36,334 nt of DNA, from contig DAIDKF010000022.1 in assembly GCA_027450185.1 (NCBI GenBank), positions 1 to 36,334 on the forward strand. Direction: 5' to 3'. The notes under the pieces are model-generated. The model was not told the DNA's origin. It did not search any database and saw only the letters and a program-made list of their open reading frames with translations. This document shows positions 36,291 through 36,334 of this stretch, piece by piece (the first letter of the stretch is position 1; each line of letters starts with the position of its first letter). A program made the translations under genes and the position numbers. The stretch is from Granulicella sp. (lineage in GTDB: Bacteria; Acidobacteriota; Terriglobia; Terriglobales; Acidobacteriaceae).

Positions 36291-36334
36291 AGATCGGTAG
36301 ATGTTGGGCCGATGTCCCGAGGCGGCGGGGCTAT

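Overview
The window looks like chromosomal DNA of an acidobacterium, most likely class Terriglobia, near Edaphobacter, Granulicella or Terriglobus. This is inference from recalled protein flavour, high GC, strong preference for C-ending codons in the nuo genes, and intergenic copies of a GTCATCCTGAGC-type repeat. No search was run.

Layout. 1-2450: a CsoR/FrmR/RcnR-type metal-sensing repressor (minus) faces an OprB-type porin (plus) across a palindrome that looks like the repressor's operator. 2712-4170: a DUF3592 membrane protein and a prepilin peptidase. 4230-18750: a long respiratory complex I cluster, nuoA-C-D-(small ORF)-E-F-G-H-J-K-L-M-N, behind a good sigma-70-like promoter. nuoB and nuoI are missing from their usual slots. 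NuoG carries four extra cysteines that could hold an additional [4Fe-4S] cluster. 18750-19606: a mobile-element scar, the 3' part of an IS200/IS605-type transposase fused to the broken 3' half of an alcohol dehydrogenase-like gene. 19654-23494: an MsbA-like ABC exporter, guanylate kinase, RNA polymerase omega and family 4 uracil-DNA glycosylase. 23630-23705: tRNA-Ala(CGC).

23784-27012 is the most interesting accessory block. A fluoride (crcB) riboswitch, with a readable terminator switch, leads into a small ORF, a CrcB/Fluc fluoride channel, a protein with two DUF190 domains, a second single-domain DUF190 protein, and an enolase-superfamily L-fuconate dehydratase with all catalytic residues. 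27344-31301: a MerR-like HTH/TPR protein, an OPT-family transporter and a DUF2059 periplasmic protein closed by a strong terminator. 31407-33317: a heavy-metal P1B ATPase with a TPC motif. 33451-36110, minus strand: malate synthase and a YmdB-type phosphodiesterase.

How the genes work together: the nuo genes encode most of a proton-pumping NADH:quinone oxidoreductase, but NuoB and NuoI must come from elsewhere. The crcB block reads as a fluoride-induced detoxification operon whose DUF190 proteins may be PII-like partners. Malate synthase belongs to the glyoxylate shunt, but its partner isocitrate lyase is not in the window.
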